64,000 bases of DNA, taken from the IMG/VR virus record IMGVR_UViG_3300025674_000016, positions 62,001-126,000 of that record; one strand, 5' to 3'. Below, in pieces: positions 18,782-27,203 of this stretch; within the stretch, counting starts at the first letter, position 1, and each line of letters starts with the position of its first letter. Position numbers and translations under genes: made by a program. The notes under the pieces are model-generated. The model was given only the letters and a program-made list of their open reading frames with translations. It did no database searches and was not told where the DNA came from. Source of the stretch: a virus.

Positions 18782-19378
18782 ATGAAATTATTACTTGAAC
18801 GTTGGCGAAAATATTTGAATGAGCAGGATGAGCACGCGCTCTTAAATGAAGCTACAGATTTAGTAAAAAATGGCGAGAACATTATAATGTTTTCAGATTA
18901 TGCTAAGAAGCACATTGAGAGTGGCCACAAGAAACCCGGACTTGGTTCTATCTTTGCCGATTTTGACCTCTCTTTGGTTAGCAAAACTTTAGGCACGATC
19001 CCCCTAGAAGGGAATGGTGGAGTCTATTCAGTGGAAGTTCCGGGCGTTGGATATGATTTGGTGTTGCCAATGGACGAAGCCTTGCAATTACCGGACGCAC
19101 AGAAAACAGTCGTTACAAAAGAAGAACGCCAAGGCCCAGTTGAGGTTATTGGCATCAAAACCTCTAAGCCGCTTTCAGGGTTTTTGCAAAATAAGCTTTC
19201 AGTTGTTGTTAGACAAACAAAAAATATGCAATATGTACCCGATGATGTAAAAGAGCAAGTTGCTGATGCTGTCGCGCAAGGACGCGTCTATTCTGTTTTG
19301 AGCGCTTGGCCCGGACGAGGCGACGTGCCCCCTTCAAGCAAATGGGGAGAGGACTGGGCGGTAATTATACCTTCTTGA
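18782..19378 (+). CDS. Leader-type protein with possible BECR-fold nuclease-like body
   Basis: A 198-residue protein. The N-terminus MKLLLERWRKYLNE is a variant short amphipathic leader followed by LLNE-Ala, matching the (L/I)-x-E rule for prohead-protease cuts. The body contains FSDYAKKHIESGH (two His in a helix, about residues 36-48), a beta-rich middle and an end with a small Ser/Trp motif (VYSVLSAWPGRGD). This loosely recalls phage BECR/EndoU/RelE-like RNase domains, where a helix His and late Ser/Tyr residues are conserved. That reading is weak. It is the first of five consecutive small genes between the zinc-ribbon gene and terminase that carry leaders or coiled coils. Confidence 0.5.
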   Translation: MKLLLERWRKYLNEQDEHALLNEATDLVKNGENIIMFSDYAKKHIESGHKKPGLGSIFADFDLSLVSKTLGTIPLEGNGGVYSVEVPGVGYDLVLPMDEALQLPDAQKTVVTKEERQGPVEVIGIKTSKPLSGFLQNKLSVVVRQTKNMQYVPDDVKEQVADAVAQGRVYSVLSAWPGRGDVPPSSKWGEDWAVIIPS

Positions 19379-19405
19379 AAGAGAACTTAAATTTAGGAGA
19401 TTAAT

Positions 19406-19852
19406 ATGAAAATTACTAAATCAAAACTAAAACAACTTATAAGAGAAGAAATTTCAAAAGTTATTCCAGAAGTTTACTATCTGGAACCAAAGGGCAAGCC
19501 CAGAGCAGCGTATCAAGATTATGAAAATGAAGATTTTCAATATGAAAATGCCGCCAACATGCAAAATAGTGTTAGCAATATACTAGAGCTTCACAAAGAA
19601 CTATGGGACGACTTCTACGACATTGAAGAAGAAAGGACGGATAAAGTTGATTATGACCCTGACCCCGGTGGAGCAGGGACAGCAGATAAATACTTGGAAC
19701 GGATATATAGAGAAATGGGTGAACCATTTGCGTTTTTGGTTAGTAAATACTTGGAGAAAAACAAAATCCCAGCGGAGCAATTATCTAGTGACGTATTAAA
19801 TCCAGATGAGGATAGTCGAGACTACGAATATTATACTGATTTGCCAAAATAA
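19406..19852 (+). CDS. Leader-family protein, acidic body
   Basis: A 148-residue protein with the leader MKITKSKLKQLIREEISKV. The first 37 bases of the gene are identical to those of the gene at 20413, so the leader is conserved at DNA level while the bodies differ. The body is strongly acidic with many Tyr (YQDYENEDFQYEN; YDIEEERTDKVDYD) and no known fold. LIRE-Glu fits the T4-type prohead protease rule. AGGAG precedes the ATG. I infer a head-internal protein; function unknown. Confidence 0.6.
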   Translation: MKITKSKLKQLIREEISKVIPEVYYLEPKGKPRAAYQDYENEDFQYENAANMQNSVSNILELHKELWDDFYDIEEERTDKVDYDPDPGGAGTADKYLERIYREMGEPFAFLVSKYLEKNKIPAEQLSSDVLNPDEDSRDYEYYTDLPK

Positions 19853-19876
19853 ATAAAACTATACGGAGCGCTTTCA

Positions 19877-20383
19877 ATGAAAATTACTAAATCTAGATTG
19901 CAGCAGATTATAAAAGAAGAAATCCAAGCTGAAATGAAAAAAAACATAGCTTATTCTGGTGTTGTTCTTGACGATAAAAGCGTAGAAAAATTAAAGGCAG
20001 CAGCTAAAGCCATAGGTGTGCCTGAAGGTTTTGTTTTTAAAACAAATGCTGGGGCTCCTTTACCCCACCACATGACAATTGTGGCTTTTAAACCAATTGT
20101 TTACTCAAAAGGAAATAAATCGCATGATTTTAGTGAACATTATCCTGTTGGTGGAGAAGTAACGCTAACAGTAACACACATTGGATTTGATAATGAAGCA
20201 ATGGCTGCCAAAGTTGATCCGCCTGGCCCAATATCTACTAAAAGAATTAACTTTCCTCACATCACAATAGCTATCCGCGAAGGGGGGAAGCCTTCTAATT
20301 CGAATGATATACTCGATAAAAATTTCCAAAAAGTCGAAGAGTTTGAAGTTACGGGCACAGTACAAGAGGTTCCACAAGGATAG
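19877..20383 (+). CDS. Leader-tagged 2H phosphoesterase-like protein
   Basis: A 168-residue protein. Leader MKITKSRLQQIIKEE is followed by a domain with two H-x-T motifs: His65-Met-Thr67 within PHHMTIVAF and His128-Ile-Thr130 within FPHITIAI, each in a hydrophobic strand and 63 residues apart. This is the signature of the 2H phosphoesterase superfamily (LigT/CPDase-type; the T4 anti-CBASS protein Acb1 belongs to it), which cleaves 2',3'-cyclic or other cyclic phosphodiester bonds. The His-x-Thr pairs are seen; substrate is not. The leader and neighbours suggest packaging in the head, hence possible delivery with DNA. Confidence 0.65.
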   Translation: MKITKSRLQQIIKEEIQAEMKKNIAYSGVVLDDKSVEKLKAAAKAIGVPEGFVFKTNAGAPLPHHMTIVAFKPIVYSKGNKSHDFSEHYPVGGEVTLTVTHIGFDNEAMAAKVDPPGPISTKRINFPHITIAIREGGKPSNSNDILDKNFQKVEEFEVTGTVQEVPQG

Positions 20384-20412
20384 AAGTAAAAAGGCCAATT
20401 GGAGGAGAAAAA

Positions 20413-20799
20413 ATGAAAATTACTAAATCAAAACTAAAACAACTTATAAAAGAAGAGCTAGAGCAAGTGGTTGAAGAGGGGGAACTGGACGAAGGGTTCC
20501 TTGACCGCTTGATGGGCAGGAGCATGAAGAAAGGCGGAGACATGGTTAAGCCAAAAGTTTATGCTCCCGACAACAGAGGGACAATCAGAGACCTCCAGAT
20601 GGACAAGGACGAAATGGGTGACGCTATCGAAGAGTTCAATTTGTCTCTTAAAGACCTAGACGACAGAATGAAAAGTGAACTGTCCAAAGTGAGGGACATG
20701 GTGCTCGATCTGCAAGATAAAGTTCCTAGCGGCGAAGCTTTTAATAAGATAATTAAGAACTTAGACGACAGAATTAAGGCACTAGAGGGGGGACGATAA
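20413..20799 (+). CDS. Leader-family coiled-coil protein
   Basis: A 128-residue protein. Leader MKITKSKLKQLIKEELEQV runs into an acidic patch (EEGELDEGFLD), then a predicted coiled coil from about residue 62 (DKDEMGDAIEEFNLSLKDL and onward, ending DRIKALEGG). There is no Cys and no enzyme motif. Leader DNA is nearly identical to that of the gene at 19406. GGAGGAG lies before the ATG. It stops one base before the GTG of the next gene. An internal head or core protein is inferred. Confidence 0.6.
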   Translation: MKITKSKLKQLIKEELEQVVEEGELDEGFLDRLMGRSMKKGGDMVKPKVYAPDNRGTIRDLQMDKDEMGDAIEEFNLSLKDLDDRMKSELSKVRDMVLDLQDKVPSGEAFNKIIKNLDDRIKALEGGR

Positions 20800-21366
20800 G
20801 TGTCCACAGTATTAGAAATTATAAATGGTATCGCACAAGCAGCAGCAAACGCATATGATGGTGCTCACGATGAAAACGGCGAACCAATTAAAGTTGGTCT
20901 TAAGCGTGAAGAAGGTCACCCAATTCACGATAAGCGCGTAATGGACGGCTTTTCTGTTAAGTTTCAAGGGCCGTATCTCTGCATCTGCTACCACTCAGAG
21001 ATCAACCTTAAGGACGTTCAGGGCGATAAATTAGAAAAAGAAATCGAGCAGATGATTGCCAAGGTCGCAACCTTTTTAAAAAAAGAATACAAGCGAGTCA
21101 CTGGTAACACCTTGACCTTGACAAAAGATGGAGATGTCCAAGCAAGAATGGAATACATGAACCGTATTCGCTGCTGGGTCACTGCACAATGTGATTACAA
21201 GATCGGCGGCTTAGACTCCGAAGCTAGAAAGCAGCCCTCCGAAGACAGGCTAGAAAAAAACTTCAAAGACTTCTTGGCCTTAAGCGACGACAAAAGGCCG
21301 AAGAACGATAAAAGAAAAAAAGATAGCGACCCCACATTCACTCCTTGGAACATGCTAAAGAAATGA
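20800..21366 (+). CDS. Hypothetical protein upstream of terminase
   Basis: A 188-residue protein beginning at GTG 20800, directly after the previous stop. A compact alpha/beta N-terminal domain (to about 140) contains KFQGPYLCICYHSEI and an amphipathic helix, followed by a Lys/Asp-rich tail ending DPTFTPWNMLKK. No leader and no recognised family. Its conserved-looking C-terminal FTPWNM tail might be a docking peptide. It overlaps the next gene by ATGA. Position between leader genes and terminase suggests a virion or packaging accessory. Confidence 0.5.
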   Translation: MSTVLEIINGIAQAAANAYDGAHDENGEPIKVGLKREEGHPIHDKRVMDGFSVKFQGPYLCICYHSEINLKDVQGDKLEKEIEQMIAKVATFLKKEYKRVTGNTLTLTKDGDVQARMEYMNRIRCWVTAQCDYKIGGLDSEARKQPSEDRLEKNFKDFLALSDDKRPKNDKRKKDSDPTFTPWNMLKK

Positions 21367-21752
21367 GTTTATTAGAGCAAATAATCAGAGAACAAATAAA
21401 ACAAAGACTCAACGAGGCAGGCGAAGCAAGGATGAGCGTCCATCCGTTTGCAAACCACTTAGCCAATCAGAGAGATACAACACCTCAAGAAAACCTGTAC
21501 GATGATATCGTCAATGCAACTTTGATTAAAATGGTTTCTGCTCACACAGACGAGCAAGTAAGAGGTATTATTCGTGAACTGGCTGATAGCTATTCAACTG
21601 GACCTGCTGGCGTTGGTGGCAGGTTCTCTGATGCCCAAGTAGAAGAAATCCAAGATCTTGTGTACGATAAGATAGAGCAAAAATTAGATGTAAATTTGCG
21701 CTCCCACCTACCTCAAGACAGAGAACACCCTCTTTTTGTAAGCGAGGAGTAA
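21363..21752 (+). CDS. Leader-type protein upstream of terminase
   Basis: A 129-residue protein. I use the ATG at 21363, which overlaps the previous stop, rather than 21345. It begins MSLLEQIIREQIKQRLNEAG, an amphipathic leader ending in LNE-Ala, an excellent match to the (L/I)-x-E/Ala prohead-protease site. The body is a mostly helical domain (DAQVEEIQDLVYDKIEQKL) without a known motif. It stops four bases before terminase. In some phages a small terminase subunit sits here, so that is an alternative reading, but no helix-turn-helix is evident. Confidence 0.55.
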   Translation: MSLLEQIIREQIKQRLNEAGEARMSVHPFANHLANQRDTTPQENLYDDIVNATLIKMVSAHTDEQVRGIIRELADSYSTGPAGVGGRFSDAQVEEIQDLVYDKIEQKLDVNLRSHLPQDREHPLFVSEE

Positions 21753-21756
21753 TCCA

Positions 21757-23322
21757 ATGCTAACAAAAAAAGAAATACTTAAAGAATGTATAAAAGCCGG
21801 TAAAGATCCGGCTTATTTTATTAACAACTACGTTAAAATATCTCACCCAATGGAAGGTCTAATCCCCTTCAAAACCTACGATTTTCAGAAGCAACTGCTT
21901 CACGATTTTAAAGATTATAGATTTAACGTTATCCTAAAGGCAAGGCAGTTGGGCATTTCAACAATAACTGCTGCATATGCCGCTTGGCTTCTTCTGTTTT
22001 ATCGAGAAAAAAACATTGTTGTTATGGCAACAAAGTTTGGCACAGCGGGTAACTTAGTTAAAAAAGTTAAATCAATAATCAAGAATCTGCCACCTTGGAT
22101 TAGAGTTGCAGATATAACAATCGATAACAGATCCAGCTTTAAGCTTTCAAACGAATCTGAAATCAAAGCTATTTCTACTTCTGGAGATGCTGGTCGTTCC
22201 GAAGCTCTTTCTTTGTTGATTATTGATGAGGCCGCTCACGTCGATGGAATGCAAGAACTTTGGACTGGCTTGTACCCAACACTATCAACTGGTGGTCGAT
22301 GCATTGCCCTATCTACTCCCAATGGTGTTGGAAACTGGTTTCATAAAACATATATTGATGCTGAATCTGGCGTCAATGATTTCTTTCCAACCAACCTACC
22401 TTGGGATGTTCACCCCGATAGAGACAAAGAATGGTTTGATAAAGAAACAAGAAACATGTCTCGCAGGCAAATTGCTCAAGAGCTTGAATGCAATTTCAAC
22501 ACAAGTGGAGAGACAGTATTCCATTCAGACGATATACAAAGAATAAATGAAACTGTATGCGATCCCAAGTATAGAACTGGTGTTGATAGAAATCTATGGA
22601 TCTGGGAAGAATACAAACCAACCAACACCTATATGATCTCAGCAGATGTTGCAAGGGGTGACGGGGCAGATTTTTCGGCTTTTCTTGTTTTCAAGTTGGA
22701 AACGATGGAAGTTGTGGCTGAGTATCATGGAAAGGTAACATTGGACTTTTTTAGCGACCTACTCAACAATACTGGCAGGGAATACGGCAACTGTCTAATG
22801 GTGGTGGAGAACAACTCAGTAGGCTTCTCAGCACTAGAAAAACTAAAAGAGAAGGGCTACCCAAATATTTACTATTCTATTAAATCAACACACGAGTATA
22901 TCGACTCAACACAGGCCCAGTACAACAGCAATGCTGTTGCTGGCTTCTCAACAACAAACAAAACACGCCCTCTTATAATAGCAAAGCTAGAAGAGTTCGT
23001 AAGAAATAAACTAGTTACTACATACTCTAGAAGAATGATGTCTGAAATGACAACGTTTATCTGGAAGAACGGAAGACCCCAAGCTCAGCGAAGCTATCAT
23101 GACGATTTAATTATGTCAATGGCTATCGGATGTTGGGTGCGGGATACCGCTTTGGTTGTGAATAAACAAGAAATTGAATATTCAAAGGCTAGTTTGTCGT
23201 CTGTTTTCAAAAAGTCAACGACTTTGAACACAAGTATCCCTGGCCAAAGAGGTTTTAAATCTGTCGAAAAAACTGATAGTATAAAGGAACAAAAGCAATT
23301 TCTTTGGCTTTATAAAGGATAA
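21757..23322 (+). CDS. terL: Terminase large subunit (T4 gp17-like)
   Basis: A 521-residue packaging motor. The ATPase half has a deviant Walker A ARQLGIST (62-69), as usual in terminases, and Walker B SLLIIDEAA with Asp157-Glu158. The coupling motif follows (ALSTPNG, 184-190). The nuclease half has the RNase H-fold acidic residues in SADVARGDGADF (Asp297), VVENNS, and YHDDLIMS near 430-440. It pumps concatemeric DNA into the prohead through the portal and cuts it. The portal gene follows after two bases, the standard order. Confidence 0.95.
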   Translation: MLTKKEILKECIKAGKDPAYFINNYVKISHPMEGLIPFKTYDFQKQLLHDFKDYRFNVILKARQLGISTITAAYAAWLLLFYREKNIVVMATKFGTAGNLVKKVKSIIKNLPPWIRVADITIDNRSSFKLSNESEIKAISTSGDAGRSEALSLLIIDEAAHVDGMQELWTGLYPTLSTGGRCIALSTPNGVGNWFHKTYIDAESGVNDFFPTNLPWDVHPDRDKEWFDKETRNMSRRQIAQELECNFNTSGETVFHSDDIQRINETVCDPKYRTGVDRNLWIWEEYKPTNTYMISADVARGDGADFSAFLVFKLETMEVVAEYHGKVTLDFFSDLLNNTGREYGNCLMVVENNSVGFSALEKLKEKGYPNIYYSIKSTHEYIDSTQAQYNSNAVAGFSTTNKTRPLIIAKLEEFVRNKLVTTYSRRMMSEMTTFIWKNGRPQAQRSYHDDLIMSMAIGCWVRDTALVVNKQEIEYSKASLSSVFKKSTTLNTSIPGQRGFKSVEKTDSIKEQKQFLWLYKG

Positions 23323-23324
23323 CA

Positions 23325-25373
23325 ATGGCTAGACGAACTATAAGAGCAAGAAGAAACCAACACAACCCTAGAAACCCCACATCTGAACTTTTTAAAAGAC
23401 TGACAAGGCTGCTATCTGGGCCTATTGTTAGTTATCGCAATCAAGCAGAGCGTCAATTGTCTCGTCGCAAGATGGACAAATATAGGTTTAGATCTGCGAG
23501 TGGGCAACAATTTAAAAAAACAACACACAATCCACTGGATTATTTGCACTCTCACATCCTTGCAAACCAAGGCAGAAGCGAGCGGTACGCAGACTTTAAT
23601 CAGATGGAGTATACGCCTGAGATTGCCTCGGCTCTTGATATTTATGCAGACGAGATGTCAACAAGCTCGGATCTCAGACAACTTTTAAAGATTGAGTGTC
23701 CTAATGAAGAGATCAAAAGTATTCTTCACAGCCTCTATTACAATGTCCTGAATATCGAACACAACATGTTCGGATGGTGCAGGACAATGTGTAAGTTTGG
23801 GGACTTTATTCTTTATCTCGACATTGATGAAAATCACGGTGTCAAGAACGTTATTGGCCTTCCATCGCATGAAGTTGAGAGAATTGAGGGTGAAGATCCC
23901 ACAAACCCAAACTATATTCAATTTCAATGGAACTCAGGAGGTATGACTTTTGAAAATTGGCAGGTTGCACATTTCCGTATTCTTGGAAATGATAAGTTCG
24001 CTCCCTATGGAACTTCTGTCCTTGACCCTGCTCGTCGCATTTGGAGACAGTTGACTCTCCTTGAGGACGCAGTAATGGCTTATCGTATTGTTCGATCTCC
24101 TGAGAGGAGGGTTTTCTATATTGATGTAGGTGCAATTCCCCCCAATGAGATCGAGCAGTATATGCAAAAGATTGTAACTCAAATGAAGCGCAATCAGATT
24201 GTCGATACTGACACTGGTAGAGTTGACTTGAGATATAATCCTCTTTCAATTGAGGAAGACTATTATATTCCAGTTAGAGGCGGCAATTCTTCAAAGATCG
24301 AAACACTTGCAGGCGGCTCTTATACTGGCGATATTGATGATATTAAGTATCTGAGAGATAAATTATTGTCGGCCTTAAAAGTGCCTGGCCCCTATTTGAT
24401 GAACAATACTGAAGCCGCTGATGATAAAACAACCCTAGCACAAAAAGATATTAGATTTGCTAGAACAATCCAAAGGCTACAAAGATCTGTTATCTCTGAA
24501 TTGGAGAAGATCGGAATTATTCATCTTTATGTTATGGGGTACAGAACAAAAGATCTTATCTCTTTTAAGTTAAAGCTCAACAACCCATCACAGTTGGCAG
24601 AGATGCAAGAGCTAGAGCATTGGAAATTAAAGTTTGATATTGCTTCCTCCGCAACCGAAGGATACTTCAGCAGACAGTGGGTCGCAAAGAACATCTTTAA
24701 CTTGAGTGATGAAGAGTTTATTCGCAACCAGAGAGAAATGTATTACGACCGCAAGTTTGATGCTGACCTTGAGTCTGCTGCTTCTGCTGCAACCGAGGTA
24801 ACTCAACGAGAATATCAAGGCATGCAGGACTTTGCAGGCAAAGGCGACCAAGCAGGATTTGGTGAAGATAAAGGAGGTGATCTCGGCCTAGGAGATGAAG
24901 GCGGCGGTCTTGATTTAGGAGGTGATCTCGGCGGCGAAACACCAGCAGGAGAGGAAGGTGACACCAAAACACCAGCAGAAGGCGGAGATGAAGGCGGCTC
25001 TCCTCCGGGCGATGACCTTTTATTAGCCAAACCAAGCAAGCGAGATGATGATGTCAAAGTCAAGACAGACGCCTATGGCAAGGTGATAGCTAGAAAAGCA
25101 AAAAGATCAAAAGGCTGGTACAAGCCGGTTCATTACGATCAGAGAGAAAGTTCAGGCGCGAGATATAAAAATAAAAAATCAAAATATGCTGGCGATATGG
25201 GATTGACTTCCAAGACAATAACACCTGGCAGATACCAATTGGGCAGAATTTCTAAGGGCATAACTGAGGGCCAAGATACTAGTTATAGGGAAGAAGAATT
25301 GCTTTTTGAAGCTAGTAGTGAAATTAGAGATTTGATCTCACAGATGGAGAAGCGCGATGAAACTAAAACATAA
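23325..25373 (+). CDS. Portal protein (T4 gp20-like) with extended C-terminus
   Basis: A 682-residue portal, longer than T4 gp20 (524). The central portion carries typical features: DKYRFRS, NPLDYLHSH, EIASALDIYADE, RIVRSPERRVFYIDVG, and PGPYLMNNTEAADDKTTLAQKDIRFAR (given here as landmarks in two parts around residues 350-385). After about residue 505 comes a Gly/Asp/Glu low-complexity stretch (GDLGLGDEGGGLDLGGD) and a basic end. The portal forms the dodecameric head vertex ring and docks terminase. Location between terminase and head genes is standard. Confidence 0.93.
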   Translation: MARRTIRARRNQHNPRNPTSELFKRLTRLLSGPIVSYRNQAERQLSRRKMDKYRFRSASGQQFKKTTHNPLDYLHSHILANQGRSERYADFNQMEYTPEIASALDIYADEMSTSSDLRQLLKIECPNEEIKSILHSLYYNVLNIEHNMFGWCRTMCKFGDFILYLDIDENHGVKNVIGLPSHEVERIEGEDPTNPNYIQFQWNSGGMTFENWQVAHFRILGNDKFAPYGTSVLDPARRIWRQLTLLEDAVMAYRIVRSPERRVFYIDVGAIPPNEIEQYMQKIVTQMKRNQIVDTDTGRVDLRYNPLSIEEDYYIPVRGGNSSKIETLAGGSYTGDIDDIKYLRDKLLSALKVPGPYLMNNTEAADDKTTLAQKDIRFARTIQRLQRSVISELEKIGIIHLYVMGYRTKDLISFKLKLNNPSQLAEMQELEHWKLKFDIASSATEGYFSRQWVAKNIFNLSDEEFIRNQREMYYDRKFDADLESAASAATEVTQREYQGMQDFAGKGDQAGFGEDKGGDLGLGDEGGGLDLGGDLGGETPAGEEGDTKTPAEGGDEGGSPPGDDLLLAKPSKRDDDVKVKTDAYGKVIARKAKRSKGWYKPVHYDQRESSGARYKNKKSKYAGDMGLTSKTITPGRYQLGRISKGITEGQDTSYREEELLFEASSEIRDLISQMEKRDETKT

Positions 25374-26172
25374 TAAAAAGAGGAATACAGCATTTTTATA
25401 TGAAGTTCTTGTTAGGCACCTAACAAAGAGTGTTATCAACAATGATCAAGAAAAGAAATCTGTTGTAACAAAAATTATAAAAGAACATTTCAATAAAAAC
25501 ACAATGCTCTATAAAGAACTTGAGATCTATCGCGCCATCACAGATCAAAAGAGCTTGGACTATCACCTTGCAGAGAAGTTGATCTTTGAAGCAAAGAGAA
25601 CATACGCCAAGTTAGACAAAGAGTCCATATTTAGAGAGCAAAGTAATTTGATTAAAAATATAAACAAGAATCTCTCTAAAGCTGCATATCAGGTATTTGT
25701 TCCAAACTATAAAGATCTAGCTTCAATCTATCAAATCTTGCAAGACCAATTGCCCCTTAAATCTAAAATGATTTTAGAAGAAGGGTTTGTTAGAAGCATA
25801 GCAACCAACAAGACTGAAAAAGCCGAGGGGATGAAACCGATAACAAATATTGTTTACAAGACTTTTGTAAAAAATTTCAATAAGCAGTATGGAGAGTCCT
25901 TGTTGCAGGAGCAGATCCTATTGCTTAACAAATATATTACGTCCTTTTCAGATGGCGGCGTTGATTTTAAGGTATACATGAATGAAGAAATAGCAAGACT
26001 TGAATCAATGGTTTCGCTTATGCTGGAAAGGCAAGACGTACAGCAAGATGATTCTATAAAGTACAAGATCGAAAGAATCTTAGAAACAATAAGAGGTTTC
26101 AATAATAAAGAAGTTGACAACTTGATGCTGGAGCAAGTGCTCAAAATTCAGAAGTTGGTTAAGGAATTTTAA
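25357..26172 (+). CDS. Head-region protein after portal, possible prohead core protein
   Basis: A 271-residue, Lys-rich, nearly all-helical protein. The ATG lies inside the portal gene end with GGAG before it. I see no catalytic motif; long helices (ARLESMVSLMLERQ) fit a core or scaffold-type protein. In T4 the small core genes 67 and 68 lie between portal and protease, the same slot, but this product is much larger. Assignment to head assembly rests on position. Confidence 0.55.
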   Translation: MKLKHNKKRNTAFLYEVLVRHLTKSVINNDQEKKSVVTKIIKEHFNKNTMLYKELEIYRAITDQKSLDYHLAEKLIFEAKRTYAKLDKESIFREQSNLIKNINKNLSKAAYQVFVPNYKDLASIYQILQDQLPLKSKMILEEGFVRSIATNKTEKAEGMKPITNIVYKTFVKNFNKQYGESLLQEQILLLNKYITSFSDGGVDFKVYMNEEIARLESMVSLMLERQDVQQDDSIKYKIERILETIRGFNNKEVDNLMLEQVLKIQKLVKEF

Positions 26173-26174
26173 AA

Positions 26175-26825
26175 ATGGCAGTAACTGTAAAAGTTGGAAA
26201 CCAAGAAGAGATCGAGGCTGAAGGAGAAAACAAAGAAGGTGCCATCAAAATTAAAGTTGGCCCATCTGACGAACCGAAAGATATTGTAGTAAAGGTTCTC
26301 GGTGATAAAGAAGAAGGCCACAAGCCAGTATCAATCAAGTTAAATGTTAGAAAAAGCCTAGACGGTAATATCATTATTTCAGATCACCCTGATATCGATA
26401 TCGTCATTATGCCACCTCAATCAAAGATTGTTGCTTTTCCAAAGGAAAAGAGAACAGATAAAGTTTATGATGTGCAAGATAGATTTTTTAATTTTTTAAA
26501 TAAAAAAGGCATTGTAAACAAAAGCAAGATCCAGAGTGGCGCGGCATTTGGTTCAATGGAGGCAATGTACCCTGTTGTAGATCAAGAAAAGTTCAGTGCC
26601 GTGCAGGTGATTCTTTTGACTATTTCTAAGTTTATTGATGAAGAATCAGAATATTTCAATATCGATGATGAATTCGAAAAAGAATTTGAAGACTCGCTTA
26701 CGGACCCCGATGAAGAAGAGTCAACAGAACTGGGCGAAGTACCCCACGCAGACCAAAAAGGATCAATTAGACCAGGCTATATTTATAGCCCTTACGGCAT
26801 CTCTTCAATCTACAGATACGAATAA
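26175..26825 (+). CDS. Head-region protein, unknown
   Basis: A 216-residue acidic protein. The first 90 residues are beta-rich (VKVGNQEEIEAEGEN; SIKLNVRKSLDGNIIIS; DIDIVIMPPQSKIV), then a helical part and an acidic C-terminus (DPDEEESTELGEVPH) ending with a Tyr/Gly-rich tail. No recognised family. It follows the previous gene by two bases and precedes a small membrane protein, all in the packaging/head operon. A structural or assembly role is inferred only from place. Confidence 0.5.
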   Translation: MAVTVKVGNQEEIEAEGENKEGAIKIKVGPSDEPKDIVVKVLGDKEEGHKPVSIKLNVRKSLDGNIIISDHPDIDIVIMPPQSKIVAFPKEKRTDKVYDVQDRFFNFLNKKGIVNKSKIQSGAAFGSMEAMYPVVDQEKFSAVQVILLTISKFIDEESEYFNIDDEFEKEFEDSLTDPDEEESTELGEVPHADQKGSIRPGYIYSPYGISSIYRYE

Positions 26826-26836
26826 CGGAGGATAAG

Positions 26837-27142
26837 TTGGATTTAATTTATTTTGTCTTAACGGCATATGGACTAACAAGCATTCTTGTTTACGGAAAGA
26901 TATTTAACTCGATCAGACCACCAAGACAATACTTCAACGGATTTTTTCACTGCCCTCAGTGCGTTGGATTTCATGTTGGGTGGTTTTTGTTTTTAATTAA
27001 CGGTGGAACAGAACTATTTAGCTTTGAATATAACTTAGTTAATTTTTTTGTTTTAGCATGGTTATCGTCTGGGACATCTTATTTGCTGAGTATGTTCGTT
27101 GCAGATTTCGGACTTAGACTAGAGGTAAAGAACAATGAATAA
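26837..27142 (+). CDS. Small membrane protein with CPQC motif
   Basis: A 101-residue membrane protein from a TTG start with CGGAGG upstream. Hydrophobic segments lie at about 3-20, 46-57 and 66-90. Between the first two is FNGFFHCPQCVGFHVGWF, a CxxC next to a membrane helix that recalls small DUF1360-type proteins; I hold that loosely. A membrane protein in the head operon is unusual: T4 proheads assemble on the inner membrane, so an assembly-site anchor is an idea rather than a finding. Confidence 0.55.
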   Translation: MDLIYFVLTAYGLTSILVYGKIFNSIRPPRQYFNGFFHCPQCVGFHVGWFLFLINGGTELFSFEYNLVNFFVLAWLSSGTSYLLSMFVADFGLRLEVKNNE

Positions 27143-27203
27143 CAGATGGAAGCTACAGCCAGTTCGTCGTTGTCGTAATGGCTGCATAATCGCGCTGGGG
27201 TGA
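27135..27203 (+). CDS. Possible 22-residue Arg-rich peptide upstream of prohead protease
   Basis: The ATG overlaps the preceding stop region and has GAGG nine bases upstream. The translation MNNRWKLQPVRRCRNGC then IIALG has five Arg. It ends inside a hairpin (27194-27210) right before the protease ribosome site. It may be a real mini-gene, a translational coupler for the protease, or chance. Confidence 0.3.
   Translation: MNNRWKLQPVRRCRNGCIIALG

Noticed and set aside
21757-23322. Terminase regarded as inactive because the P-loop lacks the usual GK
   Set aside because: ARQLGIST is an accepted deviant Walker A form in phage terminases, with the basic residue earlier; all other motifs are intact.
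23851-24249. Minus-strand frame within the portal gene
   Set aside because: Complement of a well-supported portal sequence with no promoter or ribosome site.
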